Both the position numbers and the translations under genes were made by a program. This document shows, one piece after another, positions 1 to 9,557 of a DNA stretch of 64,000 nucleotides. Source of the stretch: Gimesia aquarii (GTDB lineage Bacteria; Planctomycetota; Planctomycetia; Planctomycetales; Planctomycetaceae). Below the pieces are notes generated by a model. It saw only the letters and a list, made by a program, of their open reading frames with translations. It did no database searches and had not been told where the DNA came from. How positions within the stretch are numbered: position 1 is the first letter of the stretch; each line of letters begins with the position of its first letter. The DNA is taken from NCBI RefSeq assembly GCF_007748195.1, contig NZ_CP037920.1:6878062-6942061 (forward strand), in the 5' to 3' direction.

Positions 1-223
1 GTTGAAAGAATTGCCATCGACCTAGGCATGAGTGCGGATGTTCGCGGGTAGGTAAAGTACGAATTTTTTCTGCAAATTTATGATCTGTTACAATTTGTCG
101 ATAAGGAACTGCAGGTTGCAAAATAGTAAAGTCATCTTGATTGCATTCAGCAAACTCTTTGGTAAAGCTTATGATTTGCGGTGAACCATACCCCAGAGTA
201 ACATCAGAAATAGTTATGATCAT
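1..223 (-). CDS. N-terminal part of a probable glycosyltransferase (cut by window edge)
   Basis: An open frame runs from an ATG at 223-221 to the window edge without a stop, giving about 74 residues. The ATG overlaps the stop of the upstream glycosyltransferase (ATGA), so the two are probably translationally coupled. The start MIITISDVTLGYGSPQI has the short beta-strand and Gly-rich turn usual at the N-terminus of GT-B glycosyltransferases. A PAVPYRQ segment follows, but the catalytic part lies outside the window. The assignment to polysaccharide assembly rests mainly on its place as the last visible gene of the operon. It could be another kind of sugar-processing enzyme. Confidence 0.6.
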   Translation of the reverse strand, partial: MIITISDVTLGYGSPQIISFTKEFAECNQDDFTILQPAVPYRQIVTDHKFAEKIRTLPTREHPHSCLGRWQFFQ

Positions 224-2217
224 AGTCCATCTCCATTTTGACTTTGAGAAACTAATTGATGAACGAGGTTTTCTGCTGAATGTTCAGCATACCATTTTTG
301 CTTATACGTCAGCGCACCTTCAAGGTAGTGTGGATAGTGGTTTATGAGTTCTCTAACAGAATCTGAAACACGATTGATGTTATAGTAGGTAGCTCCAATC
401 ACACCTGATGGAATTTCGGTTTCTATCCCTTTCACTGTTACATTTTTGATCTGAGCTTTTAATTGATCGATATCATTAAATGACCTCGTGCTGTCATTCA
501 AATTGAGTGAAATCTTGTAGCATCCAGGTTCGTTTGAGCGAATGCAGCAATACACTTTATCTGCAATTGGCTCAAGAACTAACGTATCTGAATTACTATC
601 AATCCAGAAGCACTGCTGATCTTCATCAGAGGGTCTGACCTGACGTTGTACTTGCAGGTGGCATTGCATTCCCTCTGATGGATAATTCCATTCGAGCTCC
701 AGGATGAGGTTGGAGATCTGTTTCGGCACACAGACATCTATAGATGGAAAATTGAGAGAACTATTAAGGTTGATTAAACTTTCCTTAAATTGTTTCTTTA
801 AATAGTTCTGTACTTCTTGTGTGAATGCACTAGACATCCATGTTCCAGCGGGAACAACGACTGGTATTCCTGCTACCAATGCTTCTGCTAAGACTCCTGA
901 ACTTCTAGCGTAATAGTTATTGGAGTCATAGGGAATTAAAACAATGTCTGAATCATTGATAAGAGACGCGTATTCTTCAGAATTGAAGGGGCCTTCGAGT
1001 AATTCGATATAGTTCTCAGAGTAATTGCTCAGAACAGCTTTTGCCACACGGGGAGCTGGTTCACCTTCCGGAACATTAAAGTTGCTTTGAAAACGATAAT
1101 GTACTTGCCCAGCATCGATGCCTTTTGCTTCCAAATCAGAAATTAATTTAGGGAGTGCTTGGAATCCTTTCTCCGTTCTGGCGTCACCGATATAACTGAT
1201 AACCAGGGGACCGTTCCCAACTTGCGTCTTTGATTTCTGAAGCGTGCTGTCATGAGGGATTGGCAGTGTAGTGAACTTCATCGCCCCCAGAGAGTTATAC
1301 TGTTTTGTTAAATGGTCTGTATCTGTATAGAAATAAAATTGACCTTTTTCTTTTTCATGTACAAAGCGATTAAAAACGATTCGAGCCTCCTGAGTTTCTT
1401 CAAACTGCTTCGAGTAAGACGGATTGCGACCGTTAAACAAATTTCGCCGAAACAGTAAATGCCAGGCAGGTTGCTCGATTTTTAAATTCTGGGAAAGCTC
1501 CAGTAAGCCCTGTAATTCGGTTTCACCAAGTGTAGGAACGAAAGTAACGTCATTAGATTTGATTTGCGACCTTGACAGTAAGTTACATACTTCTTTCGCA
1601 AAGAGAATATTGTATTGAGGCCCAGCTTTTTTTAAGACTAAATATTGAGGAATTAAGTACAGCAATATTAACGGGGAAAGTAATAGAATTATTACAAAAA
1701 GGCATAATCTCCTGAGAATTCTGCCAAAGGGACCAAGTTTATAAAAAAGTCGATTAATTCTCTGAAGAATCGACTTTACCCCCTGTATTATAGTCAGTAA
1801 TAACTTTGTCAGCACAATTCTGAAAGCACTGAGTGATCCGACATCTTCTTTACCAACATAATTTTTGATCATCTTTAACGTAGATTGACTACGTAATTCA
1901 TTATAAATCATGCCAGTTTGACTATAAAGAATTTTATAGAGCAGATCGTTTTTTATTGATCTCATCAGTCCCAGAAATTTCGATCCACCAATCAACCTCC
2001 TTCCTCTGGATTTGACCATGTTTTCCCAGAAAGTATTGGTAAATATGTATTCAACCTGATCGATAAATTGACTTTGAATCGGATCACATTTTTTATTAAC
2101 GGCTAAAATCGTTTCCATGCCCTGCGCTTTAGCGGCCTTAAGTACGCGTAAAGCATATTCAAGGTGATGGCCACCGGCATTCTTTATCGATTGGTCGATC
2201 AATACAAATTTACGCAC
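220..2217 (-). CDS. Glycosyltransferase, GT4/GT1-like, with internal membrane segment
   Basis: 665 residues. The start codon is GTG at 2217, with an AGGAA ribosome-binding site about 7 bases upstream. Residues 1-50 begin with the motif DQSIKNAGGHHLEYALRVL, typical of a donor-acceptor glycosyltransferase N-domain. A hydrophobic stretch near residues 170-195 looks like a membrane-anchoring segment. From about residue 345 (VISYIGDARTEKGFQALPKL) to residue 460 the GT4-like C-terminal domain is visible, including an SDIVLIPYDSNNYY strand and the SSGVLAEALVAGIPVVVP donor-site loop. The last 170 residues are unfamiliar and may be an extra beta domain. It lies 10 bases after the epimerase gene. The likely role is adding a sugar to an exported polysaccharide; the substrate cannot be told. 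Confidence 0.78.
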   Translation of the reverse strand: MRKFVLIDQSIKNAGGHHLEYALRVLKAAKAQGMETILAVNKKCDPIQSQFIDQVEYIFTNTFWENMVKSRGRRLIGGSKFLGLMRSIKNDLLYKILYSQTGMIYNELRSQSTLKMIKNYVGKEDVGSLSAFRIVLTKLLLTIIQGVKSILQRINRLFYKLGPFGRILRRLCLFVIILLLSPLILLYLIPQYLVLKKAGPQYNILFAKEVCNLLSRSQIKSNDVTFVPTLGETELQGLLELSQNLKIEQPAWHLLFRRNLFNGRNPSYSKQFEETQEARIVFNRFVHEKEKGQFYFYTDTDHLTKQYNSLGAMKFTTLPIPHDSTLQKSKTQVGNGPLVISYIGDARTEKGFQALPKLISDLEAKGIDAGQVHYRFQSNFNVPEGEPAPRVAKAVLSNYSENYIELLEGPFNSEEYASLINDSDIVLIPYDSNNYYARSSGVLAEALVAGIPVVVPAGTWMSSAFTQEVQNYLKKQFKESLINLNSSLNFPSIDVCVPKQISNLILELEWNYPSEGMQCHLQVQRQVRPSDEDQQCFWIDSNSDTLVLEPIADKVYCCIRSNEPGCYKISLNLNDSTRSFNDIDQLKAQIKNVTVKGIETEIPSGVIGATYYNINRVSDSVRELINHYPHYLEGALTYKQKWYAEHSAENLVHQLVSQSQNGDGL

Positions 2218-2227
2218 TGTTCCATTC

Positions 2228-3166
2228 CTAGATATTGGAGTAGAGATTGTTCTTGATCATCTGGTAGCCCTTGATCAGCTCTTGAATTCCCATATCAAGA
2301 CTGAAAGCAGGATGATATCCTTGCGATTCAATTTTTTCATTTGATACGATATAATTTCGCTGATCCGGGTCTTCTCCAATAGGAGCATCAATAAACACAA
2401 AATCCGAAATATGCTTTGCGATCGCTTCGCATAACTCTTTTTTGGATAGATTGGCATCAGAGAGACCTACGTTAAAAATCTCACCTTTCATTTCATCAAA
2501 ATGATTAATGCCGTGTTCAAAAGCACGAGCCACATCTCGGACATGAATGTAATTTCGCTTGAAAGCGGATTCAAAAAGCACAACCGCTCGGTCGTGAACT
2601 GCACGATAAACAAAGTCGTTTACTAATAGATCTATACGCATTCGCGGAGCCATGCCAAACACGGTTGCTAATCGAAAGCTGATTGAATTTTCGTGTTCCA
2701 GTAACCGTTTTTCGACTTCGACTTTTTCGACAGCATACAGGCTGATCGGGTTTAGTGGAGATTCTTCTGTGCAAAAGTTGTTTTCATCCCCCGTTCCATA
2801 GGCACTGTTAGTAGTCGGCATAATGATCCATTGCGCTTTTGACAGATGATCAAAAATCATGTAGATGGCATCTTTGTTCAATGTCGAAGCCCCGACAGGA
2901 TCTTTTTTACAAATCGGTGCACCAACTAGCGCTGCCAGTGGAATCACAATGTCTGCTTTTTTTAATTCCGGAAGCACAACATCCGGATTACGCGCATCAC
3001 CGTTAATCACATTGAAATTTGGATCGATACAAACATGGGCTAATGAGTTTTGTTTGAAAAGAAAATTGTCGATTACTGTAATCTGGTGTCCTTTTGCCAA
3101 TAAATGTGGTACTGCAATCGAACCTAGATAGCCTGCTCCACCAGTAATCAAAATCCGTTTACTCAT
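2228..3166 (-). CDS. NAD-dependent sugar epimerase/dehydratase (extended SDR)
   Basis: 312 residues. The dinucleotide-binding motif GGAGYLGS is at residues 9-16, and the catalytic YxxxK is Tyr144/Lys148 (YAVEK), with the Thr/Ser pair around 118-121. This is the arrangement of nucleotide-sugar epimerases and dehydratases. In the extended SDR family the NAD(P) cofactor oxidises a sugar ring position before epimerisation, dehydration or reduction. The gene is 72 bases after the nucleotidyltransferase and 10 bases before the glycosyltransferase, so it probably modifies the nucleotide sugar made by its neighbour. The exact product, for example a deoxyhexose or heptose derivative, cannot be read from the sequence. 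Confidence 0.88.
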   Translation of the reverse strand: MSKRILITGGAGYLGSIAVPHLLAKGHQITVIDNFLFKQNSLAHVCIDPNFNVINGDARNPDVVLPELKKADIVIPLAALVGAPICKKDPVGASTLNKDAIYMIFDHLSKAQWIIMPTTNSAYGTGDENNFCTEESPLNPISLYAVEKVEVEKRLLEHENSISFRLATVFGMAPRMRIDLLVNDFVYRAVHDRAVVLFESAFKRNYIHVRDVARAFEHGINHFDEMKGEIFNVGLSDANLSKKELCEAIAKHISDFVFIDAPIGEDPDQRNYIVSNEKIESQGYHPAFSLDMGIQELIKGYQMIKNNLYSNI

Positions 3167-3238
3167 GATAATTCCTAACTTAACAATCCGTGTTGAATAG
3201 TAGCGAGCATTAAAACCAAAAAATTCTGGTTACCTGAC

Positions 3239-3955
3239 TCATTTGATTCGCTTTAAGATTTCCGTTTGTGCCCGCTCGAAGTCACTAGGAATTCCGATAT
3301 CAATAAAGTACCCATGATGGGTTAACGCAACCGCATTATGATCGGCGACAAGACTGGGCAGTATTTTTTGCTCAAACGAATGCTTCTTATCCTGATCCAC
3401 AAAATAAGGTTTGATTGCTTCGCAATCTACCAAATAGACTCCTCCATTAATTTTAATGCTTTGTTGATTTCCTACGATCACTTCCGCATTTAATGCTGTA
3501 ACTTTATTGTTTGTATCAATCAGAATGCCAGTATAACGCTCATTTTTTTCCATTTCGTAACAGGAAAAAGTTAGTGTAGCATTATATGATTTATGAAAAT
3601 CTTTAAGTTCGCTCAATGGTACGTCAAAAAAAGTGTCGCCATTCAATAATAGAAAAATGTCCTGCTTCGAAAGATATTGCATCGCTTCACGAATTGCACC
3701 ACCTGTTCCCAATGGTTGGTCTTCAAACGAATAATCAATTGGTACTCCTCGAAAGGAGTTCCCAAAATATTGTGTAATGCACTCTGATTTATAGGACACT
3801 GCCAGGATAAATCGATCAACCCCTTGTGTGATCCAATAATTCAACTGGTATTCTAAAAAAGGCTTTCCTGAAATGGGGGCCATTGGCTTGGGAAGATCAG
3901 AGACGACACTCCGTAATCTGGTTCCTAATCCACCACTTAAAACGATTGCTTCCAT
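3239..3955 (-). CDS. Sugar-phosphate nucleotidyltransferase (HddC-like)
   Basis: 238 residues, a complete GT-A-like nucleotidyltransferase domain. The nucleotide-binding loop GGLGTRL is at residues 8-14, LPKPM at 21-25, the GTGG loop near 83-86, and the metal-binding LNGDTFFD with Asp107. The short length and absence of a C-terminal beta-helix are like D-glycero-D-manno-heptose-1-phosphate guanylyltransferase (HddC) rather than full-length RmlA or GlmU. It would activate a sugar-1-phosphate as an NDP-sugar in the cytoplasm for the glycosyltransferases encoded beside it. The specific sugar is inference only. It is 68 bases after the ABC ATPase gene. Confidence 0.85.
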   Translation of the reverse strand: MEAIVLSGGLGTRLRSVVSDLPKPMAPISGKPFLEYQLNYWITQGVDRFILAVSYKSECITQYFGNSFRGVPIDYSFEDQPLGTGGAIREAMQYLSKQDIFLLLNGDTFFDVPLSELKDFHKSYNATLTFSCYEMEKNERYTGILIDTNNKVTALNAEVIVGNQQSIKINGGVYLVDCEAIKPYFVDQDKKHSFEQKILPSLVADHNAVALTHHGYFIDIGIPSDFERAQTEILKRIK

Positions 3956-4023
3956 TGCATACTTCTTGTTTAAAACTTAAAGATGGTGATCTGCCCAGGA
4001 GATTCATATCTCTCGATAAGTCA

Positions 4024-4776
4024 TTAATTCTGATAATCATCCGATTGATAAACAGAAAGAATTTCCTCTACTCCTCCCATCGCATAGGGGGTTCCGTTTC
4101 TCAGCAACAGAGCCTTATTACAAAATTCTCTAATGACTTCATCTGAGTGCGATGCGATAACCATGATCTTTGCTTTATTCATAAACTCATTCAGTCTTTT
4201 CTCTGCCTTATGAATAAAGCGAGCGTCACCTGTGCCTATTACTTCATCCATGAGTAAGATGTCCGATTCGAGCGAGGTCATAATAGCAAACGCCAGTCGC
4301 ATTAACATCCCTGATGAATACACCCGGACCGGTAAATCTAAATATCTTCCTAACTCGGTAAACTCTGCGATTTCATCGAGCTTCGAATTGATTTCATCGC
4401 CCTTTAATCCTAACAGGCGCCCCCGCAGAAATATGTTTTCATAGCCAGTCGCTTCCAGTTCAAAGCCCAAAGTGATATTGAGAGTGGATACGATGCGCCC
4501 TTCTACACTCACTTTTCCATCGGTAGGATGATAAATTCCAGCAAGTACTTTTAGCAAGGTTGATTTCCCGGCACCATTGTGTCCGATCAGTCCTAGGCGG
4601 TCACCATCGTGCAGTTCAAAAGTAACATCTTCCAGTCCGGTAACCAGCATTGTGCCACTACCCTTAGTGATTTTGCCTCCCGTTGCAAAATTCAAAATTG
4701 AGTTTTTAACAGACCGGTCCCCTGCACCGATAATCGGAAAATGCAAGCCAACACTATATGCACTAATGTGAGCCAT
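4024..4776 (-). CDS. ABC transporter ATP-binding protein, polysaccharide export (Wzt-like)
   Basis: 250 residues if started at the ATG at 4776, one base after the permease stop. A longer frame from 4815 would overlap the permease gene by 38 bases and adds residues that do not fit the family. Walker A GHNGAGKST is at residues 65-73, followed by the signature YSSGMLMRLAFA and Walker B ILLMDEVIGTGD. This is the nucleotide-binding subunit of the ABC-2 type exporters for O-antigen, capsule or teichoic acid. It stops soon after the H-loop (ASHSDEVI) and lacks the C-terminal carbohydrate-binding domain of some Wzt proteins, so chain recognition may not depend on a terminal modification. It pairs with the permease just upstream. 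Confidence 0.92.
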   Translation of the reverse strand: MAHISAYSVGLHFPIIGAGDRSVKNSILNFATGGKITKGSGTMLVTGLEDVTFELHDGDRLGLIGHNGAGKSTLLKVLAGIYHPTDGKVSVEGRIVSTLNITLGFELEATGYENIFLRGRLLGLKGDEINSKLDEIAEFTELGRYLDLPVRVYSSGMLMRLAFAIMTSLESDILLMDEVIGTGDARFIHKAEKRLNEFMNKAKIMVIASHSDEVIREFCNKALLLRNGTPYAMGGVEEILSVYQSDDYQN

Positions 4777-4777
4777 T

Positions 4778-5569
4778 TCAAATCCAGAATACAATTCGTT
4801 CGCGCTTATAAGCAAAGAGTATGAAAGCCACTACCAATCCGAATATTCCGATCCCTATTGTAACAAGCCAAGAACTCGGTACTGGACTTATATTTAATGT
4901 AGGCGAGCGTGTCAGATCTAGAAAATAAGCGATTGGGTTTAATTTAAGGATCCAACTATTTGTACCAACCAACTTGGGAAGCCATGTAATGGGCGAGACG
5001 AAAAAGAGCACCTGCACCATACTCTGAATAATGGGAGCCAGATCACGATACCTCGCTCCTAAGATGCCGAACACCAGAGTGATCCAGAAGAGGTTAATCA
5101 ATACCAGAAACACACCGGGAATGACGAAGAGCATCTGCCATTGTGGCCAGATCCCGAAATACAGACAGACCCCAGCGATAAAGACCGCATTATGCAAAAA
5201 GATAATAAAGTTTCTGGTCAGCGCTCGAACAACCAGAACTAGAAGATTGATTTTCATGTCTTTGAGATAAGACCCATTCTCAATGAAGATCGTCGGAGAC
5301 TCACTCAGTGCAGTTGCCATCAAGGTCCAAAACAAATAGCCGGCAGCCAGGTTGGGCATATATTCTTCGGCTTTCATGTTAAATAGCTTGGAATAGACGG
5401 CTCCCAGCGCAACGATAAATATTGCCATACTGATCGTGATCCAAAAGGGACCAATTTTGGATCTTCGATATCGAATCCGAATATCAAACCATGCCAGAAA
5501 AAAACATAGCCGGAAAGATTTGAAAACATCAACAAAATCGTTTAATGCAAGCAGACTTCGGTTTTTCAT
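4778..5569 (-). CDS. ABC-2 type polysaccharide export permease (Wzm-like)
   Basis: 263 residues with about six membrane helices. It has the N-terminal cytoplasmic LAWFDIRIRYRRSKIGPFW segment that is highly conserved in the O-antigen/teichoic acid ABC permeases (Wzm, TagG, KpsM-like). The C-terminal KLNPIAYFLDLTR segment, just before the last helices, is also typical. Together with the ATPase encoded immediately downstream it should form the exporter that moves an undecaprenyl-linked glycan across the inner membrane. It starts 6 bases after the wecB stop, so it is part of the same transcript. Confidence 0.92.
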   Translation of the reverse strand: MKNRSLLALNDFVDVFKSFRLCFFLAWFDIRIRYRRSKIGPFWITISMAIFIVALGAVYSKLFNMKAEEYMPNLAAGYLFWTLMATALSESPTIFIENGSYLKDMKINLLVLVVRALTRNFIIFLHNAVFIAGVCLYFGIWPQWQMLFVIPGVFLVLINLFWITLVFGILGARYRDLAPIIQSMVQVLFFVSPITWLPKLVGTNSWILKLNPIAYFLDLTRSPTLNISPVPSSWLVTIGIGIFGLVVAFILFAYKRERIVFWI

Positions 5570-5575
5570 TAGGAG

Positions 5576-6697
5576 CTAATTTATTGAACTTATAAAGTCA
5601 GCAATCCGTTTACTCGCTAGGCCATCGCCATAGGGATTGTGGGCTTGAGACATTGATTGGTAATAAGAATCAGAGTTGAGTAACGCTGAAGCTTCGTAGA
5701 CAATTTTTTCAAAATTGGTTCCTACCAGTTTCACCGTACCTGCCTTAACGGCTTCCGGTCTCTCTGTAGTTTCTCGCATAACCAAGACTGGTTTTCCCAG
5801 AGAAGGCGCTTCTTCCTGGATGCCACCAGAATCAGTTAGGATGAAATATGATTGATTCATTAAATATACAAATGGTAAATAGTCAAGAGGCTTAATCAGA
5901 CAGATATTTTCATAATTGTTAAGCAATCGATTGACAGGTTCTTGAACATTGGGATTCAGGTGAACCGGGTAAATAATTTGCACGCCCGGGTACTTTGATG
6001 CCAGTGTAGCGAGTGCTTTGCAGATATCCTCAAAGCCAGTTCCAAAATTTTCACGACGATGCCCTGTTACAAGAATCAAGCGTTTTCTGATATCGATTTC
6101 AGGAAGCAAGTGCTGTATTTCCTGAGTTAATGAACCATCAGATTTAATTTTGTCCAGAACATGGAGTAAAGCATCGATAACAGTATTGCCAGTGACATGA
6201 ATCTTCTCTGAAGGTACGTTTTCCCGTAGTAAATTATCCCTGGCTGCGCTCGTGGGGGCAAAATGATAATCCGTTAAAACACTTGTCAGTTTTCTGTTTG
6301 CTTCTTCAGGCCAAGGCGAGTAAATGTTATTGGTTCTCAGACCAGCTTCCACATGACCAATCCGAATTTGCTGGTAATATGCGGCAAGACTTGCTGCGAA
6401 GGTAGTGCTGGTATCTCCATGGACAAGAACAGTATCGGGCTGAAACTCCTTCAGTATCGGCTCCAAGCCTGTCAGGATCCGGGAAGTAATCGTCGTTAAT
6501 GACTGATTAGGAGACATGATACCTAGATCATAATCTGGCTTTATTTCAAATAAGTCCAAGACTTGATCTAGCATTTCACGATGTTGTGCAGTGACACATA
6601 CTTTGGTGTCTATCTTAGGCTGAGCTGTAAACTCCCTGACGACAGAAGACATCTTGATTGCCTCTGGCCGGGTCCCAAATATAACAAGTATTTTCAT
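5576..6697 (-). CDS. wecB: UDP-N-acetylglucosamine 2-epimerase (non-hydrolysing)
   Basis: 373 residues, the usual length of the family. It begins [16 protein letters not shown] and carries the other family landmarks: [17 protein letters not shown], the HVEAGLRT motif, [10 protein letters not shown], and [19 protein letters not shown] near the C-terminus. The enzyme interconverts UDP-GlcNAc and UDP-ManNAc in the cytoplasm, giving a ManNAc donor for surface polysaccharide. It is the first gene of the seven-gene minus-strand operon. No wecC (UDP-ManNAc dehydrogenase) is seen in the window, so ManNAc rather than ManNAcA may be used, or wecC lies elsewhere. Confidence 0.97.
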   Translation of the reverse strand: MKILVIFGTRPEAIKMSSVVREFTAQPKIDTKVCVTAQHREMLDQVLDLFEIKPDYDLGIMSPNQSLTTITSRILTGLEPILKEFQPDTVLVHGDTSTTFAASLAAYYQQIRIGHVEAGLRTNNIYSPWPEEANRKLTSVLTDYHFAPTSAARDNLLRENVPSEKIHVTGNTVIDALLHVLDKIKSDGSLTQEIQHLLPEIDIRKRLILVTGHRRENFGTGFEDICKALATLASKYPGVQIIYPVHLNPNVQEPVNRLLNNYENICLIKPLDYLPFVYLMNQSYFILTDSGGIQEEAPSLGKPVLVMRETTERPEAVKAGTVKLVGTNFEKIVYEASALLNSDSYYQSMSQAHNPYGDGLASKRIADFISSIN

Positions 6698-7049
6698 CCT
6701 GAAACTTGTTTATCCTGAAAAACGAATTGTGCAATTTATGACTATATACCATCAATATTGTCAATGAACTAGCTCATTGGGCTGAACGCCATGGCAGTAT
6801 AGCTAAAATAGAAAACATAACACAACCCTAATTGACTCGTTCAATAAAAGGCTAGAAAAAAGGGCATTTTCTAGCATCATATACACAGAGACCGGAACTT
6901 GATCTGAGGGTACAACAACGTCGTTTTTTATATAAATCAACAATCACAAAATATTCGCTGGAAGTAACCCTAGGTAATGTTTCTTTATCGGAATTGGTTT
7001 ATACGAATTTGAAAGTATCAGCTACATCCTTGTTGTCAAAAACAGACTT
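6698..7049. other. Upstream region of the polysaccharide operon, no gene seen
   Basis: AT-rich, with no convincing coding frame. It must carry the promoter of the wecB operon on the minus strand, but no clear -35/-10 pair could be chosen. Its right part may be the decayed left portion of the IS5-type element that follows: the reading frame of the transposase relic can be followed back only weakly. Confidence 0.5.
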
Positions 7050-7490
7050 GGAAGATCACGCGGCAGTTATTCTTCCAAGTTACACATTGCCTGTGATGGC
7101 TGGAAAATCTCTTTGGGGATCAAAGTCACTGCAGGTTAGTTCAATGAGCCAACAGCGTTTCTTTCCGTGATGGATTCGATCCTTCTACGACTGCATCGCA
7201 AAGCCAATTGTCCTGAACACCTTGTAAGCGATCAAGCTTACTTAGCCGGTTACATCCTCGAGTGGCTTGAATCGAAAGCGATTGGTAATGTGATTCTGAA
7301 TCGGAAGAATGAAAACAAGCATCCATCTTTTTACAGGAAGTGATATAGCAAAAAGGGTGTTGTAAAACGCCTAATCGGTCGCTTGAAACACTACTGCAGA
7401 ACTGCCACTCGGTACAACAAAATATTGGAAAGTTATCTTGTTATGCTTAAGGCCGCATTCCTGAGAATCACTATCAAATATATTAAATAA
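7050..7490 (+). pseudogene. Decayed IS5-family transposase fragment
   Basis: Reading one frame from 7050 to the TAA at 7488-7490 gives a recognisable IS5-type DDE transposase interior and C-terminus, interrupted by two in-frame stops, a TAG at 7137-7139 and a TGA near 7342. Visible pieces are GRSRGSYSSKLHIACDG, then IKVTAG, then HLVSDQAYLAGYI (containing the second catalytic Asp region), IGNVILNRKNE and VVKRLIGRLKHYCRTATRYN, the usual C-terminal run with the catalytic-Glu replaced or lost in the relic. The N-terminal part with the first catalytic Asp is missing. No terminal inverted repeats could be fixed. The element is inactive and marks past insertion between the polysaccharide operon and the methyltransferase genes. 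Confidence 0.8.
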
Positions 7491-7528
7491 ACACTACCTA
7501 GTATTCCCAGTGTGTAACAACCCGAGCA

Positions 7529-7542
7529 TGGCTATATAGCCA
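7529..7542. repeat. 14-bp perfect palindrome
   Basis: TGGCTATATAGCCA is self-complementary and lies in the intergenic DNA between the transposase relic and the fkbM-like gene. It could be a protein-binding site or a leftover end of the mobile element. No function is claimed. Confidence 0.35.
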
Positions 7543-7684
7543 GATAATACTGAGATCAACAACCCAAAGTACGTCGTTGAAGTAAACTTGGAAATCAGCT
7601 CCCACTGGAACTCACGATTAACTTTAATTTCCTATACATCAACTAGATTAAAGTGGACGACGGGGGTACAAAGTCACCTGCAGC

Positions 7685-8887
7685 TTAAAAAATGACTCGT
7701 TTTTTATCTGCCCAAGGAGACTGATTCGAATCCACTCTTAACAACGACATCGATTTAAATACATTGTTAAGGTCTTTTTGTTCGCTGAATTTAAGTCGAA
7801 TGGTTATTGAATTATCCCTTTTCAAGTGGAATGGTTGATCGGTATACGATTGAGATAAATGAGACCAGGGAGAGTTATGATAACTTTTGCTTTCCAATCT
7901 TTCTCCTTCCAAAACAGATAACTCGGCTTTGGAATGGTCACAAACGGCTTCTTGAGTCGGGACAAATGATAAAACATATCTACCAGCTTGAAGCTGGGAA
8001 CTTTTAAAGTAAAAACCATCAGAATCGGCCCTCCATTCAGAGTGATCCATTACAAGTACTGGTGTTTTCACTATACTATTATAATAGCTGTTATTTTTTG
8101 TATCATCTTGGTGAATTGCAATCACATTCATCAACCTGGAACCCACAGGCTTCTCAAGTTTTTCGTAATTATCAGCCAAATATAAATGATACCCTTTGTC
8201 AGCTAACCACTCTTGTAGACTGGCGTCCGCACCATCCATTTCGAGTATCAAAGCCGGGTGATGGGAGTTAAGAGTATTGATAAACCCTTTTAAAGCCTCT
8301 TGCTCAGCTCCTTCAATATCCATCTTAACGACTGATGGTGGTAACCCGATAGCACCTACAATATCATCAAGCGCCACAGTATCCGCGATATAACTGGGGG
8401 CACCATTGTTAAAATCAGCATGTCCTTCCATCACTGTATCTGCATAGTGCTCCCCCCCAAAATACAGCGGTATTTGCTCACCTGACGTGTTCCAAGCAGC
8501 CTTCGGTATAATAAATACATTTTTGCACGCCCAGTAATTCAGGTTTGCAATTAGCTGCGGAATGATGCGAGGACTCACTTCAAACGAAATTACTTTTCCG
8601 AATGGACCAACAAGCCTGGAGAGAGTAACTGATAATCCACCAAGATTTGCTCCTACGTCAAAAACAAGTTCACCTGGTGAGATTAAATCCCGTAGAGCTA
8701 ATACGACTGATGTCTCATATTGATCGAAACCCTGCCATAATTGTGGAATATTTGCGGCATGAGTTGATCCTTGGTTATTTTGGAGACTAGTCAATGTAGA
8801 CTCCAACCTCGAAATACGTTGATGATCAAAAGCTAATTTACTAATACCCGGTACCTTCAAAGCGAGAGTTTTTAAAGCGTTACGCAT
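7685..8887 (-). CDS. FkbM family methyltransferase with extra C-terminal domain
   Basis: 400 residues. The SAM-binding motif I FDVGANLGG is at residues 76-84, followed by the FkbM landmarks VISFEVSPRI, VALDDIV and VKMDIEGAEQEALKG, then ALILEMDG. That domain ends near residue 255. The remaining 145 residues have no family I recognise and look beta-rich (LQAGRYVLSFVP), so the protein is about 150 residues longer than a plain FkbM enzyme. FkbM proteins transfer a methyl group to a hydroxyl, often on a sugar. The gene stands alone on the minus strand next to the surface-polysaccharide genes, so glycan O-methylation is a reasonable inference. Confidence 0.85.
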   Translation of the reverse strand: MRNALKTLALKVPGISKLAFDHQRISRLESTLTSLQNNQGSTHAANIPQLWQGFDQYETSVVLALRDLISPGELVFDVGANLGGLSVTLSRLVGPFGKVISFEVSPRIIPQLIANLNYWACKNVFIIPKAAWNTSGEQIPLYFGGEHYADTVMEGHADFNNGAPSYIADTVALDDIVGAIGLPPSVVKMDIEGAEQEALKGFINTLNSHHPALILEMDGADASLQEWLADKGYHLYLADNYEKLEKPVGSRLMNVIAIHQDDTKNNSYYNSIVKTPVLVMDHSEWRADSDGFYFKSSQLQAGRYVLSFVPTQEAVCDHSKAELSVLEGERLESKSYHNSPWSHLSQSYTDQPFHLKRDNSITIRLKFSEQKDLNNVFKSMSLLRVDSNQSPWADKKRVIF

Positions 8888-9557
8888 AATCCAATGGCCT
8901 CCTGCTGATAAATCATTTTAGAACACGTGGTTGTAACTGTTTTGAAAACCAAAATTCGTCACAAAGTAATAGTTTCACATTAAGGAATTTTATCTATTGA
9001 GAGAAGCCTATATAAATTCATGGCACTACCCTCGATTTTTTTTATTCCCATGAGTCCTGAAAAACGTCTCTGAAAAGTAGATGGTGCTAGATTCATGTTG
9101 AACCTTCGATTGCAAAACGACCTAGTAAGATCGAAAAATGAAGTTCATAGCTGGTTTCGCAGATTTGTACTTCGAGGGGAAAGTTCCAGATTCTACAGCC
9201 AGACTATCATGCGGTAAACCGGTGTTATACTGTCTCTTATAAACTCAAATTTATTAGACCGGCTACATCTTATTGTGCCCCCTAGCCAAAATAAGTTACT
9301 AAAGATGTTTTCATTCTTTGATATAGGCTTGGATCGCAATGAAGGGATTATATTATTAGATCTCAAATCTCAACTTCACATGACTAACTTTAAAAATAGC
9401 TTCCAAAAACATCTTCAACAGAAAACGACGCTAATAGTATTAAGAAGGCTGAAAGAAATCTAGACTGATATAAATAACTTTTGATAGACTACAAACGATT
9501 CCATTAATGAAGACAAACGATTGAATTAACAACGTTAATAACAAAAAGGATTGCCAA
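8888..9557. other. Divergent intergenic region, no gene seen
   Basis: About 670 bases between two divergent methyltransferase genes. A 62-codon plus-strand frame near 9275-9463 has no recognisable content and an AT-rich composition like its surroundings. Promoters for both flanking genes must be here. A TATACT hexamer near 9227 is compatible with a -10 element but no convincing -35 accompanies it. Confidence 0.4.

Noticed and set aside
9275..9463. 62-codon frame in the divergent intergenic region
   Set aside because: AT-rich, no motif, no ribosome-binding site that stands out.
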